Source: Acidobacteriota bacterium
Lineage (GTDB): Bacteria > Acidobacteriota > Blastocatellia > Pyrinomonadales > Pyrinomonadaceae
Direction of reading: 5' to 3'
Assembly: GCA_003385635.1 (NCBI GenBank)
Contig: QQUY01000003.1
Span: 186,001 to 250,000 of the forward strand
DNA length: 64,000 bases
Part shown: piece by piece, positions 47,134 through 58,115 of the stretch
Position numbering within the stretch: position 1 is the first letter of the stretch
Layout of the letters: every line of letters starts with the position of its first letter
The notes under the pieces: generated by a model
Database searches by the model: none
What the model was told of the DNA's origin: nothing
Seen by the model: the letters and a program-made list of their open reading frames with translations, nothing else
Translations under genes and position numbers: made by a program

Positions 47134-47820
47134 TTAGTCCTCCCTCTCCTCAAGCCATTTCCTTACATCCGTGCGCATCTCGTCCGTGATCTCGTGCGCG
47201 GCCTCATACGCCTTCGAATCGTAGGACGGAAGAAGACCCGACAGCTTGTCATCGAATTCCCTGAACTTCTCGAGCGGATAGAACTCGTCGTCGGTCGAGA
47301 AAAGATAAAGAACGTCGGCGCTCGTTGTGCGGTAAGCAGGATTCTCGTCAAGGTCGGACGGGATGCCGCCGCAGATGCCTATGAATCCCTTCAGCACTTC
47401 GGGATAAGTAAGCGCGAATCTGAAATTCAGAGCACAGGCCTGCGAGAAGCCGTGAAGGTAGACGCGGTTGGGATCGACAAGCCCTTCTTCTGAGTGCTTT
47501 TCGATCAGATCGAGAATGAATTCCTGGTGAAGCTTGACTGATTCTTCAGCGCGGTGGGCGGTCAGCCATCCGGCCACGGGTTTGTAAACGCCCTCGCCGG
47601 CATCTCTGTAGAATCGATTCGGTGCTTCAAGGGATGCGATCGCGAACCCTTCCGGCGCGACTAGTTTCGCTTCGCGCATCATATAGCGCTTATGAGCCGC
47701 GTATCCATGAACGGTGATCAGAAGCGGAAAGGGCCCTTCGGCTTCCCTTGGGATAAAGAGGTCGTAATAGAGATTTATCTGTGCCCGGATTGATAGGTCT
47801 TCTTTGATCACTTCGGTCAA
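47134..47820 (-). CDS. Alpha/beta hydrolase (esterase/phospholipase-like)
   Basis: The 228-residue cytoplasmic protein has TVHGYAAHKRYMM near the oxyanion site and the nucleophile elbow HGFSQACAL (Ser about 126), like carboxylesterase/PlaP-type hydrolases. A late DDEFYP may hold the acid, but the expected C-terminal catalytic His is less clear; AAHEIT is the candidate. The start is TTG (47820) or GTG (47811), since an upstream in-frame stop excludes others. The stop codon lies in a heptamer-like tract. Confidence 0.75.
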   Translation of the reverse strand: MTEVIKEDLSIRAQINLYYDLFIPREAEGPFPLLITVHGYAAHKRYMMREAKLVAPEGFAIASLEAPNRFYRDAGEGVYKPVAGWLTAHRAEESVKLHQEFILDLIEKHSEEGLVDPNRVYLHGFSQACALNFRFALTYPEVLKGFIGICGGIPSDLDENPAYRTTSADVLYLFSTDDEFYPLEKFREFDDKLSGLLPSYDSKAYEAAHEITDEMRTDVRKWLEERED

Positions 47821-47939
47821 TTGTCATTGCACGGAGATCAATGGTCAATGACAGAAGATCCTTAGTCTTAGCGGAGGGTCCTCCAGGATGGAAGACTACG
47901 ATCATTGGTCAGTGATCGCCGTCTGATGTTCATTGATTC

Positions 47940-50900
47940 TCAGGCAGCCCGCTCAATTCCGTACCTTTCGATCTTCAGATAAAGCCCGCGGCGGGTCAGT
48001 CCAAGCTCCCTCGACACTCTCGAGATATTTCCATCGTGACGTCTGAGGGCGTCCTGGATCATCTGGGTTTCGAGCTCGGAAACTGCTTCTTCGAGCGTGG
48101 CCCCTTTTGAACCGACACTGTAGACCCCTGAAGAACCCGAACGGGTAGTGATCGGCGAGACGTTGCTTCCTTCAGCAGGCGAAAGCGGCGCTGCGCTCCG
48201 CTTCAGCTCGGGAGAAAGGTGGTCGGGAGTAATGACATCGTTGTCCTCGGCCCTTGCTACGATCCTCTGGATCTCGTTGCAAAGCTGACGGACGTTTCCT
48301 TCCCATTCGCATACCATCAGCAGGTCGATCGTCTGCGGCGTGATCTTGAGATTCTGTTTGGTAAACCGCGCCGAATAATGATTCAAGTAGTAGCGCACGA
48401 TCGGCTCGATCTCCGACCGGCGCTCACGCAAAGGCGGCACGCGCAGGCGTATCACGTTTAGCCTGTAAAACAGGTCCTCGCGAAAGAGGCCTTTCTCTAC
48501 CTGATGCTCAAGGTCCATGTTCGTCGCGGCGATGATCCTCACATCCACCTTGATCGGCCGCTTTTCGCCCAAGGGCTGGACCTCGCCTTCCTGAAGAAAC
48601 CGGAGCAGCTTTGGCTGGACATCCAAAGGGAGGTCGCCGATCTCATCCAGGAACAGCGTGCCACCGTCAGCGGTCCGGATCATTCCCGGTGAATCCTGAG
48701 CGGCTCCGGTGAACGCTCCTTTTTTGTATCCGAAAAGGTGGCCTTCGGCGAGTTCTTTCGGCACGGCAGTACAGTTGAATGGTACAAATGCACGGTCCTT
48801 CCTCGTCGATAGCAAATGTATGGCACGGGATACGAGCTCCTTACCGGTACCGCTTTCGCCCGTGACGAGCACGGTCACGTCTGAAGAACGGATCTTGTAG
48901 ACCTCTTCTACAAGGTCCGTCATTGCCGGGGAAGAATGGATGAAGCCCGGCATGAGGCTTTGCGATGTGAATGGACTGGATTCCTGTTCGGAACCCGAAA
49001 CCGATTCGCGGTCGCGCAAGGCACAGACGTCCATTCCGAGCTCTACAACCCGCAACAGCGGTTTCAGGTCACCGCCGTTCAATAAAGCAGCTCCTGATCG
49101 CGGATAAACGATCAGCATCGACGGCGCGGCGCTCGATGCCCTTAGCGGGAACAGCGCAACGTTTTTCGTCTTTGCAAATGTCTCGCGGTCAGTCCCTGAC
49201 GCATTAAGGCTTTGTATCAGGTCAGAACTCTCAGCCGGCGTGTAGCCGTGCGTGATAAACGGAATATACCTCTTCTGCTCGTTCTGTTCGGCGATGATGA
49301 TCCTGTTCGCCTTGCTTTCCTGCTGAAGAACCGATGCGAGTTCGCGGAACAGCAGTTCGCGCGAAGCGGTCGCCTCGGCCAGCCTTTGCATAAGAAGCTG
49401 TGAACTTGCTGAAGTATCCTCATCCTCGTCCGAGGTATCGAGGCCCTCGATCATCTCTTCCGCCGCGTGATACAGGTGCTCGACCTGGAGCTTTCGAAAC
49501 GTTTCACTTGCCGAGATAAGGTGTTTTGCCGCCTTCTTTGGCTGACCGTCTGAGAGCACGATCCCGAGATGGTAGTGTGCGAGCGCAATGTGGTAGATGT
49601 CCTCGGCGGTTTCGAACATCGTCAGGGAGCGGTTATAGTGGTGCGCCGCCATTTTCGAGTCGCCTTTCTTCTCCGCCAGAAGTCCACGTATGCGCTGAGC
49701 GTTACCAAGTACGAAGAGGTCCGATTCGGGCTCGTCCTCTTCGATGGTGTCCAGTTCTCGGCCGCATTTCTTATGGTTGTCCCGTTCGAGATGAGCTTCG
49801 GCGAGCACGAGACGCGCCATAGCAGCAAACTGTGTCTCACCCATCTCGGAACAGATCTCGATCGTCTCTTCCGCGGTCCTGATAGCCCGCTTGTAGTCCT
49901 TCTTAGCCAGGTAGCATCTTGCCAGCGTTCTCATCGCCTGGATGGAATACCAGCGTTTGTTCCTCTCGTCGGCGATCTTAATGCCTTGCTTCAGCAGTTC
50001 TTCGGCTTCATCCAGTTCATTCCTGAGAAGCTTTAGTTCGCCAAGCGAGTCCAGGATCCCCGAAATATGCGGATGGTCGACCTCGATTGCGATCTCAAGC
50101 GAGATCTGTATCATTTCTTCGGCCCGGAGCCAGTCGCCGACCAGCATCAGGTTGATGCCCAGGTTGTTATAGGCTGCGATAGTCTGGACCTTGTGCTCGG
50201 TTTGCGAAAAGAACTCGATCGACTTTTCGAGACACTCGATGCCTTTCTTGGGCCGCCTTAGGAACCAGTATGCCCCGGACATATCGGAATAGAGCTTTCC
50301 AAGCAGGAAGGGTGCCGAGTGCTCGCCGATGATCTTGATAGCAAGCTGAAAATTCTCGAGTGCCTCTTTGCTGTTTCCTTCTGCGGAGTAATTCGTCGCG
50401 ATCGTCTGGTAGCTCTCGGCCATACCGCGCCAGTTACCTTGTTCGCGGTAATGTTTTAATGCCTTTTTTGCGTTGTCGATCGCGATCGGCAACTCGTCGA
50501 GCTTCCTGTAGACCCTAGCCAGCGCGACATAGATCTCTCCCAGCAGGTCAGTGAGGCCGTGTTCCTCAACTTTGTCGATCGAGTAGTTCAGCAGTGTGAC
50601 CGCTTTCGGATGTTCGTTGGTATTGTTTAGCGATATGGCAAGCTGGTTGATGACCGAGATCTGTATCTCTGGATCGAGCGCTTCCAGCAATTCTTCGTTG
50701 TCGTACCTTTCAATGACTTCCAGCGCTTCTTTGTAGCGGCCAAGAGTCTCAAGAGTGTATGAAAGGTAGCGAGTCAAACGGGCCTCGTCATTGGCCGAAT
50801 GGGAGTAGTTTTCAAGGGCGTCCGTCAGGATCTGTTCAGCGCGCGCAGAGAGGCCCTTGTCCAGGCTTTCCCGGACATCGGTAAAGATCTCCGTCAGGCG

Positions 50901-50984
50901 CTGATCGGGCATTTGACGCTTTTTGCGCGGGTTTCTGCCGGACGCTGCACCATCCGATCCGTTTTTATTACCGGAAGTCGGCAT
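47940..50984 (-). CDS. Sigma54-dependent activator with large TPR sensor region
   Basis: The 1014-residue protein has about a dozen TPR units (about 30-520), a GAF-like region (about 530-665), an AAA+ domain with Walker A GESGTGKE, the sigma54-contact loop GAFTGA and Walker B TLFLDEIGD (about 690-920), and a Fis-type HTH (ISRVSRELGLTRRGLYLKIERY, about 985-1010). It activates sigma54 promoters by ATP-driven opening. The TPR region may bind a partner or peptide. It diverges from the GH63-like gene; no -24/-12 promoter was recognised. Confidence 0.92.
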   Translation of the reverse strand: MPTSGNKNGSDGAASGRNPRKKRQMPDQRLTEIFTDVRESLDKGLSARAEQILTDALENYSHSANDEARLTRYLSYTLETLGRYKEALEVIERYDNEELLEALDPEIQISVINQLAISLNNTNEHPKAVTLLNYSIDKVEEHGLTDLLGEIYVALARVYRKLDELPIAIDNAKKALKHYREQGNWRGMAESYQTIATNYSAEGNSKEALENFQLAIKIIGEHSAPFLLGKLYSDMSGAYWFLRRPKKGIECLEKSIEFFSQTEHKVQTIAAYNNLGINLMLVGDWLRAEEMIQISLEIAIEVDHPHISGILDSLGELKLLRNELDEAEELLKQGIKIADERNKRWYSIQAMRTLARCYLAKKDYKRAIRTAEETIEICSEMGETQFAAMARLVLAEAHLERDNHKKCGRELDTIEEDEPESDLFVLGNAQRIRGLLAEKKGDSKMAAHHYNRSLTMFETAEDIYHIALAHYHLGIVLSDGQPKKAAKHLISASETFRKLQVEHLYHAAEEMIEGLDTSDEDEDTSASSQLLMQRLAEATASRELLFRELASVLQQESKANRIIIAEQNEQKRYIPFITHGYTPAESSDLIQSLNASGTDRETFAKTKNVALFPLRASSAAPSMLIVYPRSGAALLNGGDLKPLLRVVELGMDVCALRDRESVSGSEQESSPFTSQSLMPGFIHSSPAMTDLVEEVYKIRSSDVTVLVTGESGTGKELVSRAIHLLSTRKDRAFVPFNCTAVPKELAEGHLFGYKKGAFTGAAQDSPGMIRTADGGTLFLDEIGDLPLDVQPKLLRFLQEGEVQPLGEKRPIKVDVRIIAATNMDLEHQVEKGLFREDLFYRLNVIRLRVPPLRERRSEIEPIVRYYLNHYSARFTKQNLKITPQTIDLLMVCEWEGNVRQLCNEIQRIVARAEDNDVITPDHLSPELKRSAAPLSPAEGSNVSPITTRSGSSGVYSVGSKGATLEEAVSELETQMIQDALRRHDGNISRVSRELGLTRRGLYLKIERYGIERAA

Positions 50985-51094
50985 CGGTCTTAAACTCTTT
51001 GAATACAGCTAAAAAGGCCTAATCGAGCTCTGATTTCAGTATCGCCCAACGGCCAAATTGTGGGAGGATCCTGTAATGGTTAGCTACTATACAG

Positions 51095-51624
51095 CAAAAG
51101 AGGTTAGAAGTCAGGAAAAAGGAGACGGGAGACAGGAGACAATCTATTGAGTCTGTCGAGTCGGGTGGGTCTGTTCAGTCTATCGGGTCTATTGAGTCTG
51201 TTGGGTCGATTGAGTCTGTTGAGTCTATTGAGTCCGGTGGGTCTGTTGAGTCTAGAGTTTTTCTTCAGTCCGCGAAGCGGACGCCATAATTTAGCCCCTC
51301 ACAAGCCGAAGGCGCAGTGTGGGGAAGGAGTCCCGCAATACCGCTTAGCCGCGGAGCGGCGTTTAGATGTGAGTGGATCGCGTCTGTTGAGTCTGTTTGG
51401 TCGATTGAGCCGGGTGGGTCTGTTGAGTCTAGTGTTTTTCTTCAGTCCGCGTAGCGGCGTCAAGATGTGAGGCTGTTGAGTCTGTCGAGTCTATTGAGTC
51501 TATAGAGTCTTTTGGGTCAATCGGATCTACCCTCCTGCTTTGATCCTTGAACACTGAACATTGAACATTGAACTTTGAACAGTGAATATCGAACTTTGAA
51601 CCCGGAACTCGAAACTTGAACATT
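51095..51624. repeat. Long 9-bp (GAGTCTRTT) and 7-bp (GAACATT) repeat region
   Basis: After AGACAGG-type heptamers (51107-51140) come three blocks of degenerate GAGTCTGTT-like 9-mers (about 51146-51254, 51378-51431, 51473-51520) separated by CCGCGxAGCGG palindromes and a GCCCC...GGGG unit, then TTGAACA/CTTTGAA heptamers (51545-51618). No gene lies in 50985-51654. Confidence 0.75.
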
Positions 51625-51654
51625 TATTTGTGAACTAGCTTATCCTGATTGACG

Positions 51655-54330
51655 ATGGCGCCGAGAAAAACCAAAGAACAAGGAAGGCTGGATGCCGCCG
51701 TGGAACATAGGGAAGACTGGAAGCTTTGGGGCCCGTATGTCAGCGAGCGTGCGTGGGGGACCGTACGTGAGGATTACAGCGCGGACGGATCGGCCTGGCA
51801 CTATTTCCCCTTCTCCATCTCTCACAAGAAAACCTACCGCTGGAATGAAGACGGGATAGCCGGCATTAGCGACCGTAGGCAAAAGCTGTGTTTTTCTGTC
51901 GCTATGTGGAATGGAAAAGATCCGGTCCTGAAGGAACGGCTTTTCGGCGTCTCAGGACCAGAGGGCAATCACGGCGAGGACGTAAAGGAGTACTACTATC
52001 ACCTCGATTCCACCCCTACGCATTCATATCTGAAGTTTCTCTATAAGTATCCGCAAGCCGAGTTTCCATACAAGGACCTTCTTGAACGGAACCGACAGCG
52101 CGGAAGAGACGACGAGGAATACGAGCTGATAGATACCGGATTATTTGACGACAACCGATACTTTGACGTCCTTGTCGAGTACGCCAAGGCTGGCACGCAC
52201 GACATATGCATCCGCATCACGGTCACGAACCGGGGACCTGAAGAAGCGCAGATCGATCTGCTTCCTACTCTATGGTTTCGAAACACATGGTCGTGGTCCG
52301 GGGATTCGGTCAAGCCAGTTCTACAGATAGCGGACTCCAGCGACGAGTCTTTAGGGGCCGTCCAGGCAAACGAGCCGGAACGGGGCATCTACTGGCTTTT
52401 GTTTGACGGTGCCAACGAGGTGCTATTCACAGGAAACGAGACCAACTTTCAGGACCTATACGGCTCGGAGAACGATTCGCCGTACACAAAGGACGCTTTT
52501 CACAAGTTCGTGGTCGAAGGCGATCTTGACGCGATCGATCCAAGCCAGAAGGGGACCAAATGCGCGGTTCGAATCCGCAGACCGATCAAGCCCGGGAAAA
52601 GCGAGGCCTTTCATCTCCGACTGTCCGCCCAGCGGGCTGTCGACAGGGGCTCGGTCTCGTCATACAAAGAGCTCATTCGGGAAAATAGCAAGGTCTTCAA
52701 AAAGCGGATCTCGGAAGCTGACGAATTCTATCAGGTTGTGATCCCCGGAGGACTTGAAGACGACGCCAAGGACGTAATGCGGAAGGCGTTTTCCGGTCTG
52801 ATGTGGTCGAAGCAATTTTATCACTACGCGGTCGAGGACTGGATCGATGGCGATCCAGTCTATCCCAAACCGCCGGCCTCCAGGCGGCGCGGAAGGAACG
52901 CTCACTGGAGACACCTGCACACGGAAGAAGTACTTCTGATGCCGGACAAATGGGAGTATCCGTGGTTCGCGTCGTGGGATCTTGCATTTCACTGCATCCC
53001 GGCAGCGATGATCGACCCGGATTTTTCAAAGCGGCAGCTGCTTCTTCTGCTGCGAGAATGGTACATGCATCCCAATGGCCAGATTCCCGCCTACGAATGG
53101 TCATTTGACGACGTGAATCCACCCGTTCACGCGTTCGCAGCACTTCAGGTCTACCGGATCGAGAAGAGGATCACAGGCCGCGAGGACCGGGAGTTCCTTG
53201 AGAAGGTCTTTCACAAGCTGCTGCTGAATTTCACGTGGTGGGTCAACCGGAAGGACTCGGAAGGCGACAACGTTTTCGAGGGCGGCTTCCTCGGTCTTGA
53301 CAACATAGGCGTTTTTGACCGCAGCAGGGACCTTCCGACCGGAGGACATTTGGAGCAGTCCGACGGGACATCCTGGATGGCGATGTTCAGCCTGAACATG
53401 CTCGCGATCGCCCTCGAACTCGCCCTCGAAGACAGCGCCTATGAGGATGTTGCAAGCAAGTTCTTTGAACACTTCATTTTCATCTCCGACGCGATGAACA
53501 ATGTCGGACACGAGGAGACGGAGCTTTGGAGCGAGCGCGATGGATTCTATTACGACGTTCTGCATCTTCCTGACGGATACAACCTGCCGATGCGTATACG
53601 TTCTTTGGTCGGACTGATCCCTCTGTTTGCAGTCGAGGTTATCGAGGAGCAGTGGCTCGAGCGGCTTCCCGCTTTCCGGCGCAGGACCGAGTGGTTTATC
53701 GAGAACAGGAAGGACCTTATCGAGGAGATTGCCTGTCTGCACGCAGAAGGAGTCGATGACAGCCGTCTTTTGTCGCTTGTGAACCGCTCCAGGCTTGAGC
53801 GTCTGCTTCGGATCATGTTCTCCGAGCAGGAATTCCTTTCGGACTACGGGATCAGGTCCCTTTCAAGGGATCACAAGACAAACCCTTATTTCCTTTTGTT
53901 TGACGGAAGGGAGTACCGGGTGGATTACGAGCCGGGTGAGTCGAGAACGGGGTCTTTCGGAGGAAACTCAAACTGGCGGGGACCGGTCTGGTTCCCGATA
54001 AATTTTCTAGTCATAGAGGCGCTCGAGAAGTATCACAGCTATTACGGAGACGGTCTAAAGATCGAGCTCCCGACCGGCACGGGACGAATGGTCACCCTGA
54101 ACGAAGCTGCCGAGGAGATAGGCAAACGGCTTTCCTCTCTTTTCCTGAAAGACAAGGAAGGGAACCGGCCTGTTTTCGGCAACGAAGAAAAGTTTCTTGA
54201 AGACCCTGAATTTGGCTATCCGCTGTTCTACGAATACTTTCACGGCGACAATGGAAAAGGCCTTGGAGCAAGCCACCAGACGGGCTGGACGGCGCTTGTG
54301 GCGTGCATCCTTGAAAAATACGGCAGTTAA
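51655..54330 (+). CDS. GH63-like glucosidase (MGH1-like)
   Basis: The 891-residue cytoplasmic protein matches the bacterial/fungal YMR196W-type GH63 group. It has [18 protein letters not shown] at the N-terminus, a beta-rich domain (about 1-340), then an (alpha/alpha)6 catalytic domain with [45 protein letters not shown] and [11 protein letters not shown]; the acidic residues in these are probable catalytic groups. It likely acts on alpha-glucosides such as mannosylglycerate-type solutes, although the substrate is unproven. The ATG at 51655 follows repeat DNA. Confidence 0.85.
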   Translation: MAPRKTKEQGRLDAAVEHREDWKLWGPYVSERAWGTVREDYSADGSAWHYFPFSISHKKTYRWNEDGIAGISDRRQKLCFSVAMWNGKDPVLKERLFGVSGPEGNHGEDVKEYYYHLDSTPTHSYLKFLYKYPQAEFPYKDLLERNRQRGRDDEEYELIDTGLFDDNRYFDVLVEYAKAGTHDICIRITVTNRGPEEAQIDLLPTLWFRNTWSWSGDSVKPVLQIADSSDESLGAVQANEPERGIYWLLFDGANEVLFTGNETNFQDLYGSENDSPYTKDAFHKFVVEGDLDAIDPSQKGTKCAVRIRRPIKPGKSEAFHLRLSAQRAVDRGSVSSYKELIRENSKVFKKRISEADEFYQVVIPGGLEDDAKDVMRKAFSGLMWSKQFYHYAVEDWIDGDPVYPKPPASRRRGRNAHWRHLHTEEVLLMPDKWEYPWFASWDLAFHCIPAAMIDPDFSKRQLLLLLREWYMHPNGQIPAYEWSFDDVNPPVHAFAALQVYRIEKRITGREDREFLEKVFHKLLLNFTWWVNRKDSEGDNVFEGGFLGLDNIGVFDRSRDLPTGGHLEQSDGTSWMAMFSLNMLAIALELALEDSAYEDVASKFFEHFIFISDAMNNVGHEETELWSERDGFYYDVLHLPDGYNLPMRIRSLVGLIPLFAVEVIEEQWLERLPAFRRRTEWFIENRKDLIEEIACLHAEGVDDSRLLSLVNRSRLERLLRIMFSEQEFLSDYGIRSLSRDHKTNPYFLLFDGREYRVDYEPGESRTGSFGGNSNWRGPVWFPINFLVIEALEKYHSYYGDGLKIELPTGTGRMVTLNEAAEEIGKRLSSLFLKDKEGNRPVFGNEEKFLEDPEFGYPLFYEYFHGDNGKGLGASHQTGWTALVACILEKYGS

Positions 54331-54383
54331 GTCGTGCGAAAGCGCCTCTTTCGGCGAGTGCCGAGATGTGGCAAAATCTTCTT

Positions 54384-54701
54384 ATGTCAGATATCCCGGA
54401 CATTGATATCGACGAACAAGCCGTCGCTGAAGAAGATGCGAAGCTCGACAAGCCCGGGATGTACAAAGTGCTCTTGCACAATGACGACTTCACGACCATG
54501 GAGTTTGTCGTCTTCGTCCTTAACCACGTATTTCTGCGGACGCCCGCCGAGGCCGTCACGATAATGCTGAAGGTTCACAACGAAGGTGTCGGGGTTGCGG
54601 GTACTTATCCCCTTGAGATAGCGAAGATGAAGGCCGACAAGGCTATGAACATGGCACGGGCACGGGAATTTCCTTTCTTATGCACGGTTGAGGAAGAGTA
54701 G
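54384..54701 (+). CDS. clpS: ATP-dependent Clp protease adaptor ClpS
   Basis: The 105-residue protein has the ClpS signature: YKVLLHNDDFTTMEFVVFVLNHVF (about 27-50) and KVHNEGVGVAGTYPLEIAK, which form the N-degron pocket. It delivers N-end-rule substrates to ClpA. clpA follows after 42 bases. A short hairpin (CGCCGC/GCGGCG, 54709-54724) stands between the two genes. The start at 54384 gives the family N-terminus; an ATG 18 bases upstream is possible. Confidence 0.92.
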   Translation: MSDIPDIDIDEQAVAEEDAKLDKPGMYKVLLHNDDFTTMEFVVFVLNHVFLRTPAEAVTIMLKVHNEGVGVAGTYPLEIAKMKADKAMNMARAREFPFLCTVEEE

Positions 54702-54743
54702 GAGTTTTCGCCGCGCAAGCGGCGCCCGAGGTAACTGCGGTTT

Positions 54744-56993
54744 ATGCTGACTAAGGAATTGGAAGAAACCCTGAGCTTTGCCGTCGATGAGGCGGTCCGG
54801 AGGCGGCACGAGTACGTCACGCTTGAGCACCTATTGTTCGCATTGCTTGAGGACAGGTCCGCTAGGGAGATCCTTTTCAACTGCGGTGCTCAGGTTGAGG
54901 AACTTGCGAAGGACCTCGAAGAGTATTTCGAATCGTCACTTGAGAAAATGCCGGAAGGCGTTTCCCAGATGCCGGAACTCACTTCGACTTTTCAGGCGAC
55001 GATCCAGTACGCGATTCTCCAGGCGGAAGGGAGCGGTCAGAAGCGGGTCGACGGCGGAAACATTCTGGCGGCACTCTTCCAGTCCGAAAATTCTCAGGCG
55101 GTCTACCTTCTTCAGAAACAGAACGTTTCCCGGCTTGATGTGCTCAACTACATTGCGCACGGAATCTCAAAGGTAGATGGTCTCGATCCTGACGAGCTGG
55201 AAGATGGCGAAGGCCTCGCCGACGGGCAGAATCCGCTCCAGCAGCCGAGGAAGAAGCCCCTCGAATCATTTTGCGTCGAGCTTGTAGCGCTTGCTGAAGA
55301 AGGCGGGATCGATCCCCTTATCGGCCGGGATGCCGAGATCGAACGGACGATTCAGGTCCTTTGCCGGAGAAAGAAGAACAATCCGTTGTATGTCGGTGAG
55401 CCGGGTGTCGGAAAGACGGCTCTTGCGGAAGGACTCGCGCTTCGTATTTCGGAAGGCGCGGTTCCGGATGTGATCGCAGATGCAAAGGTCTATGCACTTG
55501 ATATGGGTGCGGTACTCGCGGGAACCCGGTATCGAGGCGATTTCGAACAGCGATTCAAGGCGATCATCAAGGACCTTAAAAAGAAGGAGAATTCGATCCT
55601 GTTCATCGACGAGATCCATACCATCGTCGGTGCGGGCGCCGTTTCGGGCGGGGCGATGGACGCGTCGAACATCCTGAAACCGGCTCTTCAATCGGGCGAG
55701 CTTCGCTGCATAGGGTCTACTACCTATTCGGAATACAAGGCGGCGTTCGACCGCGACCGGGCCCTTGCGAGACGGTTTGAAAAAATCGAGATTCACGAGC
55801 CGACCGTCGATGAGACATACGAGATCCTAAAGGGCCTGCAGAACTATTACGAAGAGCATCACGGCGTTAAGTACTCGGATGATTCCCTTAGGACCGCGGC
55901 CGAGCTAGCCGGGAAGTACATCAACGACAAGCATCTTCCGGACAAGGCGATCGACGTCGTCGATGAAGTGGGCGCGATGACAAGGCTGATGCCCGAAGAC
56001 AAGCGGCCAAAGAAGATCACCGTCTCGATGGTCGAGAACACCGTGGCTAGAATGGCGAAGATCCCGCCGAAAACCGTTGTTGCAGACGAGAAGCACAGGC
56101 TCAAGACACTCGGAAGCGATTTACGCGATGTGATCTTTGGCCAGGATGAAGCAGTCGAAAAGGTCGTGGAGGCGATCCAGATCTCGCGCGCAGGACTTGG
56201 CCATGAAACGAAACCCGTCGGATCATTTCTTTTTTCCGGACCGACGGGGGTCGGCAAGACCGAGCTCTCGAAACAATTGGCTGAGATACTCGGAGTAGAG
56301 TTTCTTCGCTACGACATGAGCGAGTACGCTGAAGCACATACGGTGTCTCGGCTTATCGGCGCACCTCCGGGGTATGTAGGGTTCGACCAGGGCGGACTTC
56401 TGACCGACGCGATAATGCGTCACCCATATTCGGTACTTGTTCTTGACGAGATCGAGAAGGCGCATCCGAACCTTTTCAACCTGCTTCTTCAGGTAATGGA
56501 TTCCGCGACGCTGACCGACAATAACGGCAAGAAGGCGGATTTCCGCAACGTTGTCCTGATAATGACGACCAATGCAGGAGCACGGGAGCTTTCATCAGGA
56601 GGAATCGGGTTCCAGAACGAGGCAAATACCAAGGGAAGTGCAAAGGGCGCGATCGAACGGACATTCAGCCCCGAATTTCTGAACCGGTTGGACGCGCGGG
56701 TGGCATTCAAGGCGCTCGGTCTTGACGTGATCAAGCTTATTGTAGACAAATTCATTCGCGAACTGAACGCGCAGATGATGGAACAGCGAGTGATCGTGAG
56801 TCTGGACGACTCGGCGCGCGAGTGGCTTGCAAAGAACGGATTCGATTCGAAATACGGCGCACGCCCGATGCAGCGGCTTATACACGAGAAGATCAAACGG
56901 CCGCTGGCACAGCAGATCCTGTTCGGGAAGCTCAAGGACGGCGGAAGCGTCACGGCGAAAGCTATGGACGACGGAATCGAGCTTGATTACTGA
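54744..56993 (+). CDS. clpA: ATP-dependent Clp protease ATP-binding subunit ClpA
   Basis: The 749-residue AAA+ unfoldase has an N-domain (about 1-145), the first ATPase (Walker A GEPGVGKT near 218) and the second (GPTGVGKT near 500) with [22 protein letters not shown]. It unfolds substrates for ClpP. No clpP is in the window. The TGA stop is followed immediately by (GAGATAA)4, so the mRNA 3' end is repetitive. Confidence 0.94.
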   Translation: MLTKELEETLSFAVDEAVRRRHEYVTLEHLLFALLEDRSAREILFNCGAQVEELAKDLEEYFESSLEKMPEGVSQMPELTSTFQATIQYAILQAEGSGQKRVDGGNILAALFQSENSQAVYLLQKQNVSRLDVLNYIAHGISKVDGLDPDELEDGEGLADGQNPLQQPRKKPLESFCVELVALAEEGGIDPLIGRDAEIERTIQVLCRRKKNNPLYVGEPGVGKTALAEGLALRISEGAVPDVIADAKVYALDMGAVLAGTRYRGDFEQRFKAIIKDLKKKENSILFIDEIHTIVGAGAVSGGAMDASNILKPALQSGELRCIGSTTYSEYKAAFDRDRALARRFEKIEIHEPTVDETYEILKGLQNYYEEHHGVKYSDDSLRTAAELAGKYINDKHLPDKAIDVVDEVGAMTRLMPEDKRPKKITVSMVENTVARMAKIPPKTVVADEKHRLKTLGSDLRDVIFGQDEAVEKVVEAIQISRAGLGHETKPVGSFLFSGPTGVGKTELSKQLAEILGVEFLRYDMSEYAEAHTVSRLIGAPPGYVGFDQGGLLTDAIMRHPYSVLVLDEIEKAHPNLFNLLLQVMDSATLTDNNGKKADFRNVVLIMTTNAGARELSSGGIGFQNEANTKGSAKGAIERTFSPEFLNRLDARVAFKALGLDVIKLIVDKFIRELNAQMMEQRVIVSLDDSAREWLAKNGFDSKYGARPMQRLIHEKIKRPLAQQILFGKLKDGGSVTAKAMDDGIELDY

Positions 56994-57424
56994 GAGATAA
57001 GAGATAAGAGATAAGAGATAAGAGAAGAGCGATGAGTACAGATTGGTGAGGATCGCCTCTTCTTGGCGATCCGTCGCGGCTTGGCGTCTTCGCAAGAGGC
57101 TTCCCACCTTGAAGAAGTGCTCCGCGTCGATAGTCTGCGACGACGAATCTCTCGCCATGGTGCAAAGTCCCGCAAAGCAGCGCCATTTTCTTACCCTTGT
57201 GCACTTCGTGTGAACCTTCGTGTCCTTCACGGTAAGAACTCTCTTGGATAAAAAGACCCGTCCGAAAGAGCAGATATTTCCTCATGCCCAATCTCGCACA
57301 ATGACCCGACTCAAAACGTTGAACTCACGGGCATCGAAATGTTAAACTTCGTTTAACGCGCCGCTCACAGCTCCTTCCCGCGCTTTTTCTCAACCACTCC
57401 CGGAACAGACACGAAGAACCAGTT
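56994..57424. repeat. Gene-free region with (GAGATAA)4 and degenerate repeats
   Basis: Four exact GAGATAA copies (56994-57021) and GAGAAGA follow the clpA stop directly. CTTCGTGTGAACCTTCGTGTCC (about 57197-57219) is a CACGAAGG-type repeat in reverse. No gene is supported before 57425. Confidence 0.75.
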
Positions 57425-58069
57425 ATGTCCAACTTCCGGAACCCTTTTCCGATACTAGCCTTGGCATTGTTTTCTTTCACTTTCGCAATTGCCCAGGACG
57501 CAAAACCGGACAACGCGATCGCCGATGTGGAGCTGGGGAACCGTGAGTCTGCGAAAGCTCTGCTTGCGGACTACGGCCCGACTTTCGGGGATGACGGCAG
57601 ACCGGAATACTACTTCTATAACAAGTATGCCGACCAGGTAGTGCGGTTCAAGGCAGCTTCGTGGCAGGACAAGTTCCTGATCACTGAGATGGAAGTGTTT
57701 GCCGTGACGGACAAATACAGACGGCCGCATTTCCAGTTGAAAGAGATCGGTTATTTCAAGACCCCAAGCGGTCTATTTCTGGGATACAAACAATCGGCGG
57801 TAGGCCTCTTGAGCGGGTTTGCCATTGGCATCAACGACCCGGGAGGCAAGAACCGCGTGCGAAAGAGCCGAGTTCAGAAGTTGTTCGGCGAACCCGACGA
57901 GACCGTGGAAGATGGCGAAAGAGCCACATTTGTCTATCACGATCCTGAAATGACGTTCAAGGACCTTGGCTCCACTGCTGCTTACAGGGCAGAGTACGAA
58001 TTCAAAAAGGGGAAGCTAAAACGCATCTCTCTCAAGATCGAAAGCGAATCGGTCCGCGAGAATCTGTAG
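57425..58069 (+). CDS. Exported hypothetical protein
   Basis: The 214-residue protein has a signal peptide (FPILALALFSFTFAIAQ) and a body with LGNRESAKALLADYGP and SRVQKLFGEPDETVED, suggesting a domain similar to small lipoprotein assembly (SmpA/BamE-like) folds, where 'LFGxPD' is recurrent; this is only a resemblance. It precedes another exported gene by 46 bases. Confidence 0.6.
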   Translation: MSNFRNPFPILALALFSFTFAIAQDAKPDNAIADVELGNRESAKALLADYGPTFGDDGRPEYYFYNKYADQVVRFKAASWQDKFLITEMEVFAVTDKYRRPHFQLKEIGYFKTPSGLFLGYKQSAVGLLSGFAIGINDPGGKNRVRKSRVQKLFGEPDETVEDGERATFVYHDPEMTFKDLGSTAAYRAEYEFKKGKLKRISLKIESESVRENL

Positions 58070-58115
58070 CAGTTGGTCTATAATCTTTAAAGCTCGCAAA
58101 AACAAAGCTTTGAAG

